A stretch of DNA of 64,000 bases from Flavobacteriaceae bacterium (GTDB lineage Bacteria; Bacteroidota; Bacteroidia; Flavobacteriales; Flavobacteriaceae). Positions within the stretch are counted from its first letter, which is position 1. Each line of letters begins with the position of its first letter. The notes below the pieces were generated by a model. That model did no database searches. It worked only from the letters and a program-made list of their open reading frames with translations, and was not told the DNA's origin. Shown piece after piece: positions 27,028-35,716 of the stretch. Location of the stretch: the NCBI GenBank assembly GCA_028284005.1, contig JANQSO010000007.1, positions 186,001-250,000 of the forward strand. The letters are read 5' to 3'. Both the position numbers and the translations under genes were made by a program.

Positions 27028-27596
27028 AAATTTACACTAAAACAGGTGATAAGGGTACTACGGCACTTTTTGGAGGCACGAGAGTACCTAAGCACCATAT
27101 TCGTATTGAAAGTTATGGTACTGTAGACGAGCTCAACTCATACATTGGTTTAATTCGAGATCAGGAAATTGATGCCGCTTATAAAGATACCCTTGTCCAT
27201 ATTCAGGACAGATTGTTCACCTTAGGAGCTATTTTGGCTACAGACCCCGAAAAGACCATTCTGAAAAGCGGAAAAGAACGATTAAATATCCCTAAGATCT
27301 CTGAAACCGATATCACCCGTTTGGAAACAGAAATGGACCTTATGAACGAAGCATTGCCACCTATGACACACTTTGTACTTCCCGGAGGCCACACAACGGT
27401 GTCATATTGTCACATAGCCCGCTGTGTTTGTAGACGTGCCGAGCGTTTATCGACTCTTTTACACGAACAGGAACCAATTGATGAACAAGTTTTAATGTAT
27501 TTAAATAGACTTTCTGACTATCTCTTTGTACTGGCACGGAAATTGACTTATGACTTAAAAGCTGAAGAAATTAAATGGATTCCTGAAAAATTGTGA
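27024..27596 (+). CDS. Cob(I)yrinic acid a,c-diamide adenosyltransferase (PduO type)
   Basis: A 190-residue ATP:cob(I)alamin adenosyltransferase of the PduO family, which makes adenosylcobalamin. The N-terminal ATP-binding motif KIYTKTGDKGTTALFGG (2-18) and the YGTVDELNSYIG helix are conserved, as are PGG before the second helix pair and CRRAERLSTL. Adenosylcobalamin is the cofactor of methylmalonyl-CoA mutase, and the mutase chaperone MeaB is encoded 10 kb downstream, which is consistent with a functional B12 pathway. Confidence 0.9.
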   Translation: MKIYTKTGDKGTTALFGGTRVPKHHIRIESYGTVDELNSYIGLIRDQEIDAAYKDTLVHIQDRLFTLGAILATDPEKTILKSGKERLNIPKISETDITRLETEMDLMNEALPPMTHFVLPGGHTTVSYCHIARCVCRRAERLSTLLHEQEPIDEQVLMYLNRLSDYLFVLARKLTYDLKAEEIKWIPEKL

Positions 27597-27684
27597 TCTC
27601 TTCAGAAAATTAAATTTTAAAGTATTGTATTTCAGTATTTTACACACGTTCTTGAAAATATTGCAGAAATAATTACGATTTTCC

Positions 27685-27714
27685 TTGACTTTTTAATCTA
27701 AAAAATTATTTTTG
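27685..27714 (+). promoter_or_regulatory. Promoter (TTG-N19-TATTTTTG) of the DUF2795 gene
   Basis: TTG at 27685-27687 and TATTTTTG at 27707-27714 are 19 bases apart, an exact match to the Bacteroidota consensus TTG/TAnnTTTG. Transcription would begin near 27721, leaving a leader of about 18 bases before the ATG at 27739. Confidence 0.7.
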
Positions 27715-27738
27715 CACAAAATTAATACCCTAAGTGTT

Positions 27739-27960
27739 ATGTACTGGACATTAGAATTAGCATCTTATTTAAGTGATGCACCCTGGCCTGCAACAAAGGA
27801 TGAACTAATTGATTATGCTATTAGAACGGGAGCTCCTCTGGAAGTAGTGGAAAATCTTCAGGCAATTGAAGACGAAGGAGATTCTTACGATTCTATTGAA
27901 GAAATCTGGCCAGACTATCCCACAGATGAAGATTATCTGTGGAATGAGGATGAATATTAA
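27739..27960 (+). CDS. DUF2795 domain-containing protein
   Basis: A 73-residue acidic protein beginning MYWTLELASYLSDAPWPATKDELIDYA and ending in many acidic residues (YPTDEDYLWNEDEY). This is the DUF2795 fold conserved as a stand-alone gene across Flavobacteriia; its function is unknown. An in-frame TTG at 27712 lies within the promoter -7 box, so the ATG at 27739 is the true start. A strong promoter upstream and a terminator 20 bases downstream make it a monocistronic, probably well expressed gene. Confidence 0.85.
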   Translation: MYWTLELASYLSDAPWPATKDELIDYAIRTGAPLEVVENLQAIEDEGDSYDSIEEIWPDYPTDEDYLWNEDEY

Positions 27961-27980
27961 AAAAAATAAATAACAATTAT

Positions 27981-28008
27981 AAAAGTCTCAATATGAGGCT
28001 TTTTTTTT
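27981..28008 (+). terminator. Rho-independent terminator after the DUF2795 gene
   Basis: A 6-bp stem (GTCTCA with TGAGGC, one G-U pair) closed by a 3-base loop, extended by A-U pairs and followed by a run of eight or more T residues. Confidence 0.8.
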
Positions 28009-28135
28009 GCTTAAAAAACAAGCCCTTAAAAACTCAAGATCCTTTTGGCAAAGTGGTTTTTTTACAGTTTTTTTGTATGGTAAAAAAATAGGTGTTTCAC
28101 CTTTGTATTTTAAGCAATGCTTACAACAAAAGATC

Positions 28136-31100
28136 ATGGGATTATTAGATAATGTTTTAAAAGTTTTTGTAGGAGATAAATCCAAAAAAGATATAGGTGA
28201 TATTCAACCCTTTGTTGATGAAGTTAAAAAATATGAAGCAGCGCTGGAAAAGCTCTCCTTAGATGAACTTCGAGCCAAGTCCGACGCTTTCCGAACAAAA
28301 ATAAAAGAAGACCAAAAGGAAATACAGCAGCAGATCGACCAACTGGAAAAAGATGCTGAGACCATGGAAGATATCGACCGGAAAGAAGATATCTACAACC
28401 AAATTGACACTTTAAAAGACGAACGCTACGAAGTAGAAAAACGAACGCTTGACGAAATCCTTCCCGAAGCGTTTGCCGTAGTTAAAGAAACGGCCAAACG
28501 TTTTAGGGACAATGAAACCCTTACCGTAACCGCATCTCCGTTTGATCGTGAACTTTCAGGAAAAAAAGAATATGTTACTCTCGATGGTGAAAAAGCCATT
28601 TGGCAAAATTCCTGGGATGCAGCCGGTAAAGAGATCACATGGGACATGGTACATTACGATGTACAATTAATAGGTGGTGTTGCGCTTCACCAGGGTAAAG
28701 TAGCAGAAATGCAAACGGGAGAAGGTAAGACCCTAGTGGCTACGCTTCCGGTATATTTAAATGCATTGGCCGGAAACGGTGTACACCTGGTAACGGTAAA
28801 CGATTATCTGGCAAAACGTGACAGTGCATGGATGGGCCCTCTTTTCGAATTCCACGGAATGAGTGTCGACTGTATTGACAACCACCGTCCAAATTCCGAA
28901 GAACGCAGAAAAGCATACAATTCGGACGTGACGTATGGAACCAATAACGAATTTGGTTTTGACTATTTACGTGATAATATGTCTCACGCACCAACGGACC
29001 TGGTACAACGTCCTCACCATTACGCCATTGTTGATGAGGTGGATTCGGTATTGATCGATGATGCACGTACTCCTTTGATCATTTCGGGGCCGGTACCGCA
29101 GGGAGACCGACACGAATTCAATGAATTGAAGCCAAAAATTCAAAATATTGTTGAAGTTCAAAGAAAATACCTAACCGGTGTTCTGGCAGAAGCAAAAAAG
29201 CTCATTAAAGAAGGAGATACCAAAGAAGGTGGTTTCCAACTGTTACGTGTCTATCGAGGCTTACCAAAAAACAAAGCTTTGATAAAGTTTTTGTCTGAAG
29301 AAGGTGTAAAACAAATTCTTCAAAAAACGGAAAACTTTTATATGCAGGATAACAATCGTGAAATGCCAAAGGTAGATGCCGAGCTGTATTTTGTGATTGA
29401 AGAAAAGAACAATCAGATCGAGTTAACAGACAAAGGAGTAGATTTTCTTTCGGGTAAAGATAATCCCGATTTCTTTGTGATGCCTGAGATCGGTGTAGAA
29501 ATTGCAAAAATTGAAGAAAAAGGGTTAACTCCGGAAGAAGAAGCCGAAGAAAAAGAAGAACTCTTCAGGGATTTTGGTGTAAAAAGCGAACGTATACATA
29601 CACTTAACCAGCTACTTAAAGCATATACCTTGTTTGAAAAAGACACTCAGTATGTGGTAATGGATAACAAAGTAATGATCGTGGATGAGTCAACCGGTCG
29701 TATCATGGATGGACGTCGCTATAGTGATGGTTTGCACCAGGCGATCGAGGCTAAGGAAAATGTGAAGATCGAAGCTGCAACTCAAACCTTCGCTACCATT
29801 ACGCTTCAAAACTATTTTAGAATGTATCGTAAGCTTTCGGGAATGACAGGTACCGCTGTGACCGAAGCCGGCGAACTTTGGGAGATCTACAAATTGGATG
29901 TAGTGGAGATTCCCACCAATCGCCCTATTGCACGTCATGACCGGGATGATAAAATATACAAAACAAAACGGGAAAAATATAATGCGGTTATTGATGAGGT
30001 AACCGAACTTTCAAATGCAGGGCGTCCTGTATTGATCGGTACTACTTCCGTAGAAATTAGTGAATTACTAAGCCGTATGTTGAGCATTAGAAATATTCAA
30101 CACAATGTATTGAATGCCAAAATGCATAAGAAAGAAGCAGATATTGTAGCCGAAGCCGGAAAAAGTGGAATGGTAACCATTGCAACCAATATGGCGGGAC
30201 GTGGTACGGATATTAAACTAAGCGATGAGGTAAAGACAGCAGGAGGTTTAGCCATTGTGGGTACAGAACGTCACGATTCACGTCGTGTAGACAGGCAGTT
30301 ACGTGGTCGTAGTGGCCGTCAGGGAGATCCCGGAAGTTCACAGTTCTATGTTTCGTTGGAAGATAATTTAATGCGCCTGTTTGGTAGTGAACGTATTGCT
30401 AAAATGATGGACCGTATGGGTTTGAAAGAAGGAGAAGTGATTCAGCATTCCATGATCTCAAAATCCATTGAACGTGCCCAGAAAAAAGTAGAAGAAAATA
30501 ACTTCGGAATTCGTAAGCGACTACTCGAATATGACGATGTAATGAATGCGCAACGTGAAGTAGTATACAAACGTCGTTACCATGCACTTTTTGGAGAACG
30601 TTTACGTGTAGACATTGCAAATATGATCTACGACACTGCTGAAGTAATTGTTGAAGGCAATAAAGCAGCACAGGACTACAAGAACTTTGAGTTTGAGTTG
30701 ATCCGTTATTTCTCTATGAGCTCACCTGTTTCCAGCGAGGAATTTGAAAAAATGGATGTTCAGGAAATTGCAGGAAAGGTTTATAAATCTGCATATAGTC
30801 ACTACCAGGACAAAATGATCCGCAGTGCCGAAACTGCTTTCCCGGTAATTAAGAATGTGTACGAAACACAAAAAGATAAATACAAACGTATTTTAGTACC
30901 ATTTACGGATGGAATTAAAACACTTAATGTTGCTACCGACCTGGAAAAAGCTTATGAAACAGAAGGAAAACAGTTGGTACAGGATTTCGAAAAGAACATT
31001 AGTCTTGCCATAATTGATGATGCGTGGAAAACACATCTAAGAAAAATGGACGAGTTAAAACAATCTGTACAGCTGGCAGTTCACGAACAAAAAGATCCAT

Positions 31101-31489
31101 TACTTATCTACAAATTTGAAGCCTTTGAACTGTTCAAGGATATGATCGAAAAAGTGAATAAGGATGTTATTTCTTTCTTATTCAAAGGAGAACTTCCACA
31201 AGAAAATCAACAACAGATACAGGAAGCACGTCAAGTGAAATCCAATGAAAAGCTGAACGAACAAAAGGATGAGATCCCGAATATGGATGAGCGTGCTGCA
31301 CAATCCCGTGCTGCAGGAAATACCCAGCGCCAACAAGTTACCGAAACCATTGTTCGTGAAAGGCCAAAAATAGGACGTAACGAAAGAGTAACCATTAAAC
31401 ATGTGATGAGTGGTGAAAATAAAACTCTAAAGTTCAAGCAAGCTATTCCTTTATTAGATAAGGGCGAATGGGTACTTATTGACGAATAA
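28136..31489 (+). CDS. secA: Preprotein translocase subunit SecA
   Basis: A 1,117-residue SecA ATPase that drives Sec-dependent protein export through SecYEG. The start MGLLDNVLKVFVGDK at 28136 is chosen because the open frame upstream encodes no SecA-like sequence. Walker A is in AEMQTGEGKTLVATLP, the DEAD-equivalent in AIVDEVDSVLIDDARTPL, and the helicase motif VI is GRSGRQGDPGSSQFY. An N-terminal insertion rich in Lys and Glu (roughly residues 40-100) is a feature of Bacteroidota SecA. The C-terminus ends GEWVLIDE and lacks the cysteine-rich zinc motif of proteobacterial SecA. Flanked by terminators on both sides. Confidence 0.97.
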   Translation: MGLLDNVLKVFVGDKSKKDIGDIQPFVDEVKKYEAALEKLSLDELRAKSDAFRTKIKEDQKEIQQQIDQLEKDAETMEDIDRKEDIYNQIDTLKDERYEVEKRTLDEILPEAFAVVKETAKRFRDNETLTVTASPFDRELSGKKEYVTLDGEKAIWQNSWDAAGKEITWDMVHYDVQLIGGVALHQGKVAEMQTGEGKTLVATLPVYLNALAGNGVHLVTVNDYLAKRDSAWMGPLFEFHGMSVDCIDNHRPNSEERRKAYNSDVTYGTNNEFGFDYLRDNMSHAPTDLVQRPHHYAIVDEVDSVLIDDARTPLIISGPVPQGDRHEFNELKPKIQNIVEVQRKYLTGVLAEAKKLIKEGDTKEGGFQLLRVYRGLPKNKALIKFLSEEGVKQILQKTENFYMQDNNREMPKVDAELYFVIEEKNNQIELTDKGVDFLSGKDNPDFFVMPEIGVEIAKIEEKGLTPEEEAEEKEELFRDFGVKSERIHTLNQLLKAYTLFEKDTQYVVMDNKVMIVDESTGRIMDGRRYSDGLHQAIEAKENVKIEAATQTFATITLQNYFRMYRKLSGMTGTAVTEAGELWEIYKLDVVEIPTNRPIARHDRDDKIYKTKREKYNAVIDEVTELSNAGRPVLIGTTSVEISELLSRMLSIRNIQHNVLNAKMHKKEADIVAEAGKSGMVTIATNMAGRGTDIKLSDEVKTAGGLAIVGTERHDSRRVDRQLRGRSGRQGDPGSSQFYVSLEDNLMRLFGSERIAKMMDRMGLKEGEVIQHSMISKSIERAQKKVEENNFGIRKRLLEYDDVMNAQREVVYKRRYHALFGERLRVDIANMIYDTAEVIVEGNKAAQDYKNFEFELIRYFSMSSPVSSEEFEKMDVQEIAGKVYKSAYSHYQDKMIRSAETAFPVIKNVYETQKDKYKRILVPFTDGIKTLNVATDLEKAYETEGKQLVQDFEKNISLAIIDDAWKTHLRKMDELKQSVQLAVHEQKDPLLIYKFEAFELFKDMIEKVNKDVISFLFKGELPQENQQQIQEARQVKSNEKLNEQKDEIPNMDERAAQSRAAGNTQRQQVTETIVRERPKIGRNERVTIKHVMSGENKTLKFKQAIPLLDKGEWVLIDE

Positions 31490-31510
31490 AAACTTTTAAT
31501 ATTTTTCAAA

Positions 31511-31549
31511 ATAAAACCTCGGAACTCAATGTTTTCGGGGTTTTATATT
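31511..31549 (+). terminator. Rho-independent terminator after secA
   Basis: A 12-bp stem (ATAAAACCTCGG paired with TCGGGGTTTTAT, two G-U pairs) with a 12-base loop followed by a T-rich tract, starting 21 bases after the secA stop. Confidence 0.75.
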
Positions 31550-31588
31550 TTTAGTATCTTCGAATAAAGCTATTAATACCTTCCAAAA

Positions 31589-32065
31589 ATGAAGCATATA
31601 AGGATCGAATTAAAATGGGCTGTCATATTCACTATTATGACGCTAGCATGGATGTTACTTGAAAAAACTCTGGGTTGGCATGATGAAGATATTGCAGATC
31701 ATTACTGGCTTACACTTCTCTTTATACCCTTTGCTGTCTTTATGTATGTCCTGGAAATTAGAGAGAAAAGAAGACGCTTCTACAATAAAAAAATTAGCTG
31801 GAAACAGGCATTCCTAAGTGGTTTGCTTATGAGTGTTTTTGTCGCATTACTCTCCCCTTTGGCTCAATATATTACCCATAATTATATCACACCGGAATAT
31901 TTTAAGAATGTAATTGATTATTCTGTGACCAATAAATTAATGACGATCGAAACTGCCAATAGCTATTTTAACATCAATAGTTATATACTACAATCTGTCT
32001 TAGGTGCCCTGATTGGTGGGATCACTACTTCTGCGATCGTAGCGGTTTTCATGAGAAGGAAATAA
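31589..32065 (+). CDS. DUF4199 domain-containing membrane protein
   Basis: A 158-residue membrane protein with four hydrophobic segments (about 10-28, 40-58, 73-93 and 131-153). The layout, including the HYWLTLLFIPFAVFMYVLEIREKR segment split across helix 2, fits DUF4199, a family widespread in Bacteroidota and of unknown function. Its stop is one base from the stop of the convergent anti-sigma-like gene. Confidence 0.75.
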   Translation: MKHIRIELKWAVIFTIMTLAWMLLEKTLGWHDEDIADHYWLTLLFIPFAVFMYVLEIREKRRRFYNKKISWKQAFLSGLLMSVFVALLSPLAQYITHNYITPEYFKNVIDYSVTNKLMTIETANSYFNINSYILQSVLGALIGGITTSAIVAVFMRRK

Positions 32066-32066
32066 A

Positions 32067-32459
32067 TTATTTATATCGCTTTAAAACGTAATGCTTCAGA
32101 AAAGGAATTTGCACTAGAAATAATGCTAGAAAACCTAAGGCGTATGTAAAAGTTTTAGATGTTTTGAATTCAGGAAAAGAAAAATTGAATCCTATTTTTT
32201 GAGAGATTTCCAAATTCTCAAAAAATGGGTTACTAGCTACTGGTAGAAAGTAAACTCCAATCAAACCAACTATAGCTATTATTGCCAGGAGATTCCATGT
32301 TCTCCTTGCGATTAACGGCCTGTATACTTTTGCATGCACTGTTTTGGCGGCTATAGCTTCCATCACTCTATCCGTAAAATCAGGTGAAGGTTTTGACACC
32401 CCGGCTTCCCTGATCATTTTTTGAGTGAACTCTTCAAAATCTTTAGATGGCTTTTCCAT
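32067..32459 (-). CDS. Probable anti-sigma/regulatory membrane protein of ECF module 1
   Basis: A 130-residue protein with a soluble N-terminus (about 1-48, MEKPSKDFEEFTQKMIREAGVSKPS near the start) and two membrane helices (about 50-72 and 103-122). It overlaps the ECF sigma gene by 17 bases, the position typical of a cognate anti-sigma factor. No ZAS-type zinc motif is present, so the role is inferred from context only. Confidence 0.6.
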   Translation of the reverse strand: MEKPSKDFEEFTQKMIREAGVSKPSPDFTDRVMEAIAAKTVHAKVYRPLIARRTWNLLAIIAIVGLIGVYFLPVASNPFFENLEISQKIGFNFSFPEFKTSKTFTYALGFLALFLVQIPFLKHYVLKRYK

Positions 32460-33030
32460 TGCTGTTTGTTATTTCCGGCAGTACAAAATGTTTTAGTAAA
32501 GTAAACAATTTTTTTCTGCTTCGGTATAGTTTTATCTTAATATTGTCTTCCGAAAGCTCCGTTATGGAAGCTATTTCCTTTATAGACTGTTCTTCAAAAT
32601 AATACAGGGTAATGATGGCGGCTTCTGCCTCAGGTAATTTTAATATGGATTCCTGTATTATTTTTTTTCGTTCTTCTTCCTGTAAATATTGTAACGCATT
32701 TTCAATAGATTCAAAATTACTTTCCGTTATTTCTTCAATTAATTCTGAAGTTTGATATTTACTGTTCTTTCTAATCCGGTCCAGAGCTTTTCTATACGCA
32801 ATGCTGTACAGCCAGCTCGAGAACTTTGAATCTCCACGAAATGTGGATAAAGACTCAAAAGCCTTTATAAATGTATCCTGAGACACCTCCTCTGCTTCTT
32901 CCCTGACCTTAACCATTCTGTATACAATGGTGAATACAAAATCCTGATACCGTTCCATTAACGCACCATAGGCCCTTGTATCGCCTTGCATCGTTTTATC
33001 GATGTAATATTGGTCAGTGTTTCGGTTCAT
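32443..33030 (-). CDS. ECF RNA polymerase sigma factor (module 1)
   Basis: A 195-residue group IV sigma-70 factor. Region 2 contains EEVSQDTFIKAFESLSTFRG and SSWLYSIAYRKALDRIRK, which bind core polymerase and the -10 element; region 4 is the helix-turn-helix LPEAEAAIITLYYFEEQSIKEIASI. It is co-transcribed with the membrane protein that overlaps its 3' end. The signal that controls it is unknown. A second ECF factor of a different type lies at 35700. Confidence 0.92.
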   Translation of the reverse strand: MNRNTDQYYIDKTMQGDTRAYGALMERYQDFVFTIVYRMVKVREEAEEVSQDTFIKAFESLSTFRGDSKFSSWLYSIAYRKALDRIRKNSKYQTSELIEEITESNFESIENALQYLQEEERKKIIQESILKLPEAEAAIITLYYFEEQSIKEIASITELSEDNIKIKLYRSRKKLFTLLKHFVLPEITNSNGKAI

Positions 33031-33168
33031 TATATGATAAGACGTATTAAAAAACGGATTGGTTACATAAATATCTTGGAAATAATTTTAATAAAACTGT
33101 AACCGGTATTAAAATGTTTACGTCTTAATGGCAAACGAACAGTAAAATCAATCTAAAAAATTAAAATT

Positions 33169-33519
33169 ATGGGATCAGAATTAATTATAATACCAATTTT
33201 GTTCGGAGTTATCTTCGGCATCTTTTACTTATTTATTTCGGCACGGAATAAAGAACGATTGGCCTTGATTGAAAAAGGGGCAGACGCTTCAATATTTTAC
33301 GGCAAGAATAAAAGAGTAACACCTATATGGAAGGTAATAGTGATCAACCTCGCCCTATTACTTATAGGTATAGGTTTAGGAATCTTTATCGCAGCTATTC
33401 TGCATTATAACTTAGGAGTAGATGAGGATGTTGCATATCCCGGAACTATCTTCTTAATGGCAGGAATTGGTCTTTTTTCGGGATTCTATTTTACCAAAAA
33501 ATTGAATAACGACGCTTAA
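33169..33519 (+). CDS. DUF6249-like small membrane protein
   Basis: A 116-residue protein with three hydrophobic segments (about 4-23, 54-78, 91-109). The cytoplasmic loop RNKERLALIEKGADASIF is highly characteristic of a Bacteroidota family (DUF6249 or close relative) often encoded next to ECF sigma factors. Function unknown. It is divergent from ECF module 1 and convergent with module 2, and shares a bidirectional terminator with the latter. Confidence 0.7.
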   Translation: MGSELIIIPILFGVIFGIFYLFISARNKERLALIEKGADASIFYGKNKRVTPIWKVIVINLALLLIGIGLGIFIAAILHYNLGVDEDVAYPGTIFLMAGIGLFSGFYFTKKLNNDA

Positions 33520-33542
33520 AGCCCGTTAGTATTTAGTTGAAG

Positions 33543-33585
33543 AAAATCATTTTGGGTAGCTTTCTGCCCGAAATGGTTTTTTTTA
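33543..33585. terminator. Bidirectional terminator hairpin
   Basis: ATCATTTTGGGTAG pairs with CTGCCCGAAATGGT (two to three G-U pairs) around a 4-5 base loop. A T-run follows on the plus strand and TTTTCTTC on the minus strand, so it can serve both convergent genes; it touches the stop codon of the minus-strand gene. Confidence 0.7.
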
Positions 33586-35145
33586 TTGCATTCTTACATT
33601 ACTGTAAGCTGCATCTATGGTAATTTTTTTGTTGGAGGTATTGTATTTATTGAATCCTTTTACAATAACCTTACCATTACTTTTTGTATTGTTCAATTGT
33701 AGTGATTTTGGGTAAAGTAACGGAGACTTCTTTCCGGTGAAACTAAATAAGAAAGCAGTTTTGGGTAAGCTTATTTTTGCATCTGTATTCTCCAAAACAA
33801 TATTCAGGTTCTTAAATTCATTTGAAATAGTATTAATGATCAGGTTCCCAAAAGATCCTGAGAGTAAAGCACGATCTATGATGTTGTTTATTACCACATC
33901 ACTGGAATTTGCATCCAGATTGATCTTTGTCACATTATTAATACGGCAGTTATCTACAAACTTCAGATCTAATTCACCTTGTTTCCAGTTGTTTACCATT
34001 ACCGGAGCATAAGAAGCATTGATGAGGGTTTCCCCCCCATCAATACTGTTAGCAGATAATGCAGAATAATTCAAATTTGCTTTTATATTATAAGCATCTG
34101 CCATTTTAACTTCACCGTGTCTTACATTGATATCGGTCTTAGTGCCTTTAGGCATTCTTATAATAATGGTCTTCTTAGCCTTTGTATTTCCTTCGTGAAA
34201 AAGGTCACTTTTATCACTGTTAATGATAATATTCCTATTGGGTGAAATGATCACTTGGTCCCCTTCAAAATCTTCAAATTGCTCGGCCCATTTTTCCATA
34301 TCCTTACCAAAGGACTCTCCCCATTCTTCCATCTTTTCTCCAAACTCTTCTCCCCACTTTTCCATGTAGCTGCCAAATTCTTCACCCCATTTTTCCATTT
34401 TCTCTTCGAATTCGGGGCCAAATTTATCTTCAAATTCTTTTCCAAAATCTTCTCCCCAATCTTCCATCACTTCAGAAAAATCTTCACTCCATTCTTCCAC
34501 CTTGTCCAACCAGGCGTCTACTTCCATAACAGTAGCATTGGATTTATATTTTTTATTCAGTTTGTTTACGTAGCCCTGCTTATCTTTTTCATACTCATCA
34601 GTGTCAAAATTCATGGATCTGCCACGGTTTATTTTAATATTTAAGTTTCCATTACCCGAATAGATACCAGGTTGCTCATCTCCAAAAGGCCAGTTAGGAA
34701 AATCTCTAAAATCCGGTACATCCGGAATTTCAAAATTGAAGCTGAAATTTCCTAATTCTGAAAGGCCGTATAACCCCTTTAAGCCTTCCAGCCCTTCTAA
34801 TGCTCCAAGACTGCCTATAGATTCTACTCCTCCCCAAAGGCTTCCCGAATTTGAGGTAACCACAACTTTCTTACTGTTGCCAAGTACATCAATATCCCAA
34901 TCCTCGAATATTTCCGTTTTCTCTTTTTCGGTCAATTCTTCCCCGTCTATAAAGGCTTCTACTTCGACATAATTTTTGTTCCAGGTTTCAAAAACAACAT
35001 TGGTATGCGAAGTATTCACAGATACCAACGCATCATTGCCAACTTTAAATGTCTCCTTGTAACTATTTTGAGCTACAAGTACCGGTATACTAAGTAGTAA
35101 AGCAACTGTTGCAATACTACGCTTCCATATTAATAAATTGCTCAT
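33583..35145 (-). CDS. Secreted DUF4097-like protein with Trp-rich 11-residue repeats
   Basis: A 520-residue exported protein: signal peptide 1-25 (IATVALLLSIPVLVAQ), an adhesin-like beta region (about 30-110), a Leu-Gly-rich stretch (111-132), then a highly charged helical segment at 219-291 in which Trp recurs every 11 residues (219, 230, 253, 264, 275, 286) in units like EKWGEEFGSYM. The C-terminal half (300-520) is repetitive beta strand of the DUF4097 type, predicted to form a right-handed beta structure. The start overlaps the membrane-regulator gene by 29 bases, so it belongs to ECF module 2. Probably a surface or periplasmic effector of that module; function unknown. Confidence 0.75.
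   Translation of the reverse strand: MSNLLIWKRSIATVALLLSIPVLVAQNSYKETFKVGNDALVSVNTSHTNVVFETWNKNYVEVEAFIDGEELTEKEKTEIFEDWDIDVLGNSKKVVVTSNSGSLWGGVESIGSLGALEGLEGLKGLYGLSELGNFSFNFEIPDVPDFRDFPNWPFGDEQPGIYSGNGNLNIKINRGRSMNFDTDEYEKDKQGYVNKLNKKYKSNATVMEVDAWLDKVEEWSEDFSEVMEDWGEDFGKEFEDKFGPEFEEKMEKWGEEFGSYMEKWGEEFGEKMEEWGESFGKDMEKWAEQFEDFEGDQVIISPNRNIIINSDKSDLFHEGNTKAKKTIIIRMPKGTKTDINVRHGEVKMADAYNIKANLNYSALSANSIDGGETLINASYAPVMVNNWKQGELDLKFVDNCRINNVTKINLDANSSDVVINNIIDRALLSGSFGNLIINTISNEFKNLNIVLENTDAKISLPKTAFLFSFTGKKSPLLYPKSLQLNNTKSNGKVIVKGFNKYNTSNKKITIDAAYSNVRMQ
34258..34491 (-). repeat. Coding region of the 11-residue Trp/Glu/Phe repeats
   Basis: About seven units of 33 bases (one of 36) encode the pattern W-(G/A/S)-E-x-F-x-x-x-M/F-E-x. 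Unit-to-unit identity is high in the middle copies and decays at both ends, as expected for tandem duplication followed by drift. Confidence 0.85.
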
Positions 35146-35716
35146 TTTCTAAGTTTTTAAGTTCTTTTAATTTGTTTTTAAGTTTGAACAGCAGTTCCAA
35201 ACGTAATTTCAAATTATCTATTAATGCAGTGATGGTTGCTTCGGTAGGACCTACTTCATTTAATTCTTTATTGAGTAATGCATATTCGGTATCTAATTCT
35301 GCTAATCGCTTCATATAACCGTCAATAAGCTCCTTATTATCATCTGTAAGCTCCAGAGATGCTAATTGTACATTGATTCCATTTAAATAGAAGTTTTCTA
35401 TTTTTTTGAGGTCCGGAGAGATATCACCCAGTGTAATCTGGTTGACATTCTCCTCGCTTTTTGTTTCTCTATTTGAAGGAGTATCTGCAAGAGAATCTGT
35501 GGTGTCATTGGACAGTTGCTGGTATCCAAAATAACCTGCTCCTAAAATTACAATAGCAATGGCCGCCACTTTTAACCAATAGAATGAGTTTTGTTTCTTT
35601 TGATCTTGAGCAAAAGCTTTGTTTAACCTTGCTTCAAAGCGAGCTTCGTGCCCTTGAGGCAAACCGGAAGGTTCCTGTTTGTGCTCTTTCATCATCTTTC
35701 TAATATCCTGTGCCAT
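35117..35716 (-). CDS. Probable anti-sigma-type membrane protein of ECF module 2
   Basis: A 199-residue protein with a cytoplasmic N-terminus (about 1-45, including HEARFEARLNKAFAQ), one membrane helix (WLKVAAIAIVILGAGYFGY, about 47-65) and a periplasmic part ending in a Leu-rich coiled coil (about 125-195). It overlaps the sigma gene by 17 bases and the secreted repeat protein by 29 bases. The arrangement sigma, single-pass regulator, exported protein fits a sigma/anti-sigma circuit; no anti-sigma family motif was recognised. Confidence 0.65.
   Translation of the reverse strand: MAQDIRKMMKEHKQEPSGLPQGHEARFEARLNKAFAQDQKKQNSFYWLKVAAIAIVILGAGYFGYQQLSNDTTDSLADTPSNRETKSEENVNQITLGDISPDLKKIENFYLNGINVQLASLELTDDNKELIDGYMKRLAELDTEYALLNKELNEVGPTEATITALIDNLKLRLELLFKLKNKLKELKNLENEQFINMEA

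Noticed and set aside
27712-27738. TTG start for the DUF2795 gene
   Set aside because: The codon is part of the promoter -7 box TATTTTTG, upstream of the expected transcription start.
28007-28135. N-terminal extension of the secA reading frame
   Set aside because: The frame starts inside the T-run of the preceding terminator and encodes sequence unlike SecA; MGLLDNVLKVF at 28136 is the family start.
34255-34644. Plus-strand frame rich in Phe and Pro opposite the Trp repeats
   Set aside because: A shadow caused by the repetitive Glu/Trp/Phe codons of the real gene; no start signals or family match.
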